Shown piece after piece: positions 19,819 through 25,236 of a DNA stretch of 25,236 bases. Source of the stretch: Chromera velia (taxonomy: Eukaryota > Sar > Chromeraceae); assembly GCA_018398765.1 (NCBI GenBank), contig JAHBMJ010001870.1, positions 1-25,236 of the forward strand, given 5' to 3'. Both the position numbers and the translations under genes were made by a program. Position 1 is the first letter of the stretch, and the number at the start of each line of letters is the position of its first letter. The notes beneath the pieces were generated by a model. That model was not told the origin of the DNA. It made no database searches and saw only the letters and a list, made by a program, of their open reading frames with translations.

Positions 19819-20177
19819 CTAGGGGTAATTTTCAAAAAAAAAAAAAAAGAAGTTATTTTCACTTTTTTGTTTTTTTTTTTTTTTTCTGATGTCAAACTAA
19901 AAAGTATGTTGTTTAAGTGTTGTTGATGTGTTGTATAAATCAACAAGTGTTGTTTAAGTACTAGTTTAAGTATTGTTTAAGTGTTGTTATACTATTGTTT
20001 CTTTGTTATAATAATAAATGAATGTTGTTACACTGTTATACAGCTGTTGCCTATGTGTTGCAAGGTATTACATATGCTTGTCGTATCTTGATGGAGGTAA
20101 TCATCGAAAAGCAAAAAAAAAAATAAATTTGCTCTACACGGAGACCATATTTTTTTTTTTTTGAAAATTACCCCTAG
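19819..20177. mobile_element. 359-bp MITE with 28-bp perfect TIRs and 8-bp TSD
   Basis: The left end reads CTAGGGGTAATTTTC followed by a run of 15 A; the right end is the exact reverse complement, 13 T followed by GAAAATTACCCCTAG. This gives perfect terminal inverted repeats of 28 bases. TGATGAAT flanks both sides (19811-19818 and 20178-20185), an 8-bp target site duplication. The interior is AT-rich with repeated GTTGTTTAAG-like units and has no coding capacity. Size, perfect repeats and lack of genes define a miniature inverted-repeat element moved in trans. An 8-bp duplication is typical of the hAT superfamily, but P and Merlin elements also make about 8 bp, so the superfamily is provisional. 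The intact ends suggest recent insertion. Confidence 0.85.
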
Positions 20178-20499
20178 TGATGAATTAAGCTCAATCTAGC
20201 TCAATCAGGCCATGAAACTATTGAAAAATCCAGAAAAAGATGATTTTTTTTCCATAGAATTTTTCAAATATCTAGTCAAATATGAAGGCACGATCGTACA
20301 CTTATAGCTAAACTCTCTATGTGTACTTAGATGTACACTTGGTCCAGCCATTGAGTCATGGCATTGACTGCATAAAATAATTAGAAATTCTTCAAAGTTC
20401 TTTCTTTTAAAACAATTGTTTGAATATAAAATTAATTATTGAATTATAACATTAATGTGTCAAACTGCCGTGGGCCGTGGCAGCTAGCGTGGCAGCTGC

Positions 20500-20553
<54 letters not shown>

Positions 20554-20910
20554 GTCACACACACACAGTGTCACACACACACAGTGTCTCATACACACAC
20601 ACACACACACACACACCTACATGCACACCTACATGCACACACACACTAACACACTAAGACACACACACACACACACACACACACTCACCCACAATCATCA
20701 TTGACAATATGCAACCTAGCATGCAACGTAAAAAATCCGTATATCTCCAACTCTTTGCCTAGCTCTGTGCACTCTTCTGCGTGTTGCCCGTAAAAGCTTT
20801 ACAAAGGCTTTCGATTTAATGTGGAAAGGCTTCGGTGAGTCTGTCTGTCGGACTCGGTCCACTATTTGAGAGACCGTGGGGATGTTCAAAAATGATAAAG
20901 GGAAGCCATT
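20178..20910. other. AT-rich spacer downstream of spermidine synthase
   Basis: No gene is seen. The first 280 bases are AT-rich. A GGCAGCTAGCGTGGCAGCTGCC motif at 20479-20500 precedes the CA microsatellite. The 3' UTR of spermidine synthase should occupy part of 20700-20910; there is no obvious poly(A) signal that I would call with confidence. Confidence 0.4.
20503..20695. repeat. (CA)n microsatellite, compound
   Basis: A pure (AC)n run of about 47 bases is followed by CACACACAGTGT units and further CA runs to about 20690. Translated open frames through it are low-complexity His/Thr repeats and are not genes. Confidence 0.9.
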
Positions 20911-23576
<2,666 letters not shown>

Positions 23577-24385
23577 AGTAGATCTGTAAGAAGGTACTTT
23601 GATACACTACGACACAATCTGAGTTTGCGATCTCTGGGCCGCAACGAGAGACGACACCAGGCTAAGCTTTTGGTGCTGGTAAGTGCAGGCACGTAGGAGC
23701 ACGACAGCCAGCCCTCTGCTGGTGAGTTCAGAAGGAATCACTGTTGTTTTGTTCAAAAGAGAGACGTTTCACGCACAACCGTTGCCGTGATCCATCGACG
23801 CACGCATTCGACCCCGGACCGACCGACCCGAAGCTTATAACGGTATTCAAAATAACTTCAAGCCGGCACGGCTCGCATTCAGCCACCATGCAGGTTACCT
23901 GACCTATCCTGGCCTTTGAAAAAGAATCGAAGCACACAGACTCTTGCCTGCAGACTTCCTACAGCTAGAGTGGAACTGTCTTTTCCCACCGCCACCACAG
24001 CAGCGTGGAGATGCAGCTGCCAAGAAGGCAAGAATGAGTGATGGTTCAATCTGTGTGGTCGTTAAGCACTCGCTGTTGCTTCAAAGACTCTCGATCAAGT
24101 GGACCGCTTCCCGCGTAAAGAGGGCGGGCAGCCTGCTTCATTTTCAAACAATCGGGTCTCAAGGGAAAAGCCCTTGCTGCAATAAGCAGAAGTTGCAACT
24201 TCCCTGAAAAACGAAGAACGCATCGTGGGACGACACTTAATCCGAGCAAGGCAGTCTCCTTCGACTTCCTCTATAGAAGTGTCCCTCTCATCTCATTTTT
24301 CTTTGGTGCGCTTCCTTCCATTCTTTTTTTTTGCTGGCTTCTGAAGCAACAAAGTACAGAGACGGGCAGAGAGGAGGGAAACGGG
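23577..24385. promoter_or_regulatory. Divergent upstream region of spermidine synthase and the right-edge gene
   Basis: About 810 bases separate the two start codons. Open frames here are short, overlap on both strands and have no recognisable features. The bases just before the spermidine synthase ATG read TTCTTACAGATCTACT, which resembles a splice acceptor, so a non-coding 5' exon further upstream is possible. No promoter element is identified. Confidence 0.3.
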
Positions 24386-24819
24386 ATGGCTCCCGACTGC
24401 AAAGTTGTATGCAAGCGGTGCATGCGGAGTCTGATTCAGTGTATCCGCCTGATCTTCCCGGAGAGACAGCCGTACTATGAACTGGACCCAGAAGCCGCCA
24501 CAGGAGGGGGTTTCTCACCAGAAGGCATACGGCCCATGACTTTGGGAAGAAGCAGATTCGGGGACGGGGATGGAGACACATTCAAGCCGACTGCCCCATG
24601 GACTTCTGATGGGGGCGGGGGGGGTCAGTGGACAACTAATGACTTTGAAGTGGATACTGAACAGGAAGAAAGAGAGAACGCCGCGGCTGTAGAGGTCGCA
24701 CGGCGCGTTCTGCGCGCTCTGGATGGAGATGAGGAGGCATTGAAATCCTTGGAGAAGGGCAAAGTCACAACGCAGGGGGTGAAATTGATCTTTGACCGGT
24801 TCACCTTGGAAGAACTGAG
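24386..24819 (+). CDS. N-terminal part of an unrecognised protein with Cys-rich start (incomplete)
   Basis: An ATG at 24386 opens a frame with non-repetitive codons for about 145 residues before a tetranucleotide repeat. Residues 1-31 ([19 protein letters not shown], then [15 protein letters not shown]) have cysteines at 5, 9, 12 and 19, which could bind metal or be palmitoylated. A Gly/Asp-rich linker follows (GDGDGD, and GGGGGG near 77-82). The end is charged and helical: [22 protein letters not shown] and [17 protein letters not shown] end the exon at 24819, where CTGAG|GTCATT is a possible though imperfect donor just before the (TGTC)n run; the frame itself stays open to the window edge only because the repeat has no stops. 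I do not recognise the family, and the gene continues beyond the window. Confidence 0.5.
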
Positions 24820-24845
24820 GTCATTTCGAACGCTTCGTTTTGGAT

Positions 24846-24887
24846 TGTCTGTCTGTGTCTTTGTCTGTCTGTCTGTGTCTTTGTTTA

Positions 24888-24924
<37 letters not shown>

Positions 24925-25013
24925 GTCTTTGTCTGTCTGTCTGTCTGTCTGTGTCTTTGTCTGTCTGTCTGTCTGTGTCTTTGTCTGTCTGTCTGGCTGT
25001 CTGTCTGTGTCTT

Positions 25014-25052
<39 letters not shown>

Positions 25053-25083
25053 GTCTTTGTCTGTCTGTCTGTGTCTTTGTTTA

Positions 25084-25116
<33 letters not shown>

Positions 25117-25236
25117 GTCTTTGTCTGTCTGTCTGTGTCTTTGTTTATCTGTCTGTCCGTCTGTCTGTCTGTCTGTCTGTCCGTCTGTCTGTCTATCTGT
25201 CCGTCTGTCTGTCTTTCTGTTGGTTTGTTTGTCCGT
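24846..25236 (+). repeat. (TGTC)n tetranucleotide repeat with TGTCTTTG interruptions, to window end
   Basis: Nearly 400 bases of TGTC/CTGT units are broken at irregular spacing by TGTCTTTG and a few point changes, giving a loose higher-order pattern. All three plus-strand frames are open through it and would encode Leu-Ser-Val-Cys repeats. It is most likely the start of an intron of the gene beginning at 24386. Confidence 0.9.

Noticed and set aside
20503-20695. Possible CRISPR-like array of repeats
   Set aside because: The units are dinucleotide and octanucleotide microsatellites without unique spacers, in a eukaryotic context.
20439-20704. Open frames through the CA repeat
   Set aside because: They are pure His/Thr repeats from a microsatellite with no unique sequence.
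23760-23840. Possible tRNA-like sequence (CGACCCCGGACCGACCGACCCG)
   Set aside because: No cloverleaf with proper acceptor stem, anticodon arm and T-loop consensus could be drawn.

Overview
The window looks like nuclear DNA of a unicellular alveolate, most likely a chromerid alga such as Chromera velia. This is an inference from four things seen together: intron-rich genes with GT-AG introns of roughly 100-560 bases; expanded ribonuclease-inhibitor-type leucine-rich-repeat (LRR) genes; a spermidine synthase of about the length and with the N-terminal hydrophobic extension known from apicomplexan enzymes; and moderate-GC genes set in AT-rich, microsatellite- and transposon-littered spacers. I see no bacterial operons, ribosome binding sites, rRNA, tRNA or CRISPR arrays.

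Layout. Bases 1-800 hold degenerate minisatellite-like repeats. From 804 to 3159 (minus) lies copy A of an LRR gene, a truncated pseudogene. A two-exon gene for a 404-residue Pro/Gln-rich protein of unknown function follows at 3664-5107 (plus). From 5108 to 9028 there is a repeat-rich spacer with a purine tract and the 3' end of a decayed non-LTR retrotransposon: the zinc-knuckle-like C-terminus of a reverse transcriptase, a hairpin, and two copies of a tail ending in (TCAA)n. The centre is an inverted pair of LRR genes. Copy B (13471 down to 9029, minus) is apparently intact, with 8 exons and 952 codons. Copy C (14118-18800, plus) has the same 8 exons at matching sizes but carries three frameshifts and a broken splice donor. 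B and C diverge from a 646-base shared upstream region.

To the right, 18801-20910 is AT-rich and holds a probable second retrotransposon tail, a complete 359-bp MITE with 28-bp perfect terminal inverted repeats and an 8-bp target duplication, and a long CA repeat. Bases 20911-23576 (minus) encode a six-exon spermidine synthase of 320 residues with all hallmark motifs. At the right edge a plus-strand gene starts at 24386 and runs into a (TGTC)n repeat that fills the last 390 bases.

Only spermidine synthase has a firm biochemical assignment: it makes spermidine from putrescine and decarboxylated S-adenosylmethionine. The three LRR copies are one locally duplicated family, best read as one live gene (B) and two decaying relatives (A and C). 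The other two genes are unrecognised, and nothing here suggests a shared pathway between neighbours.
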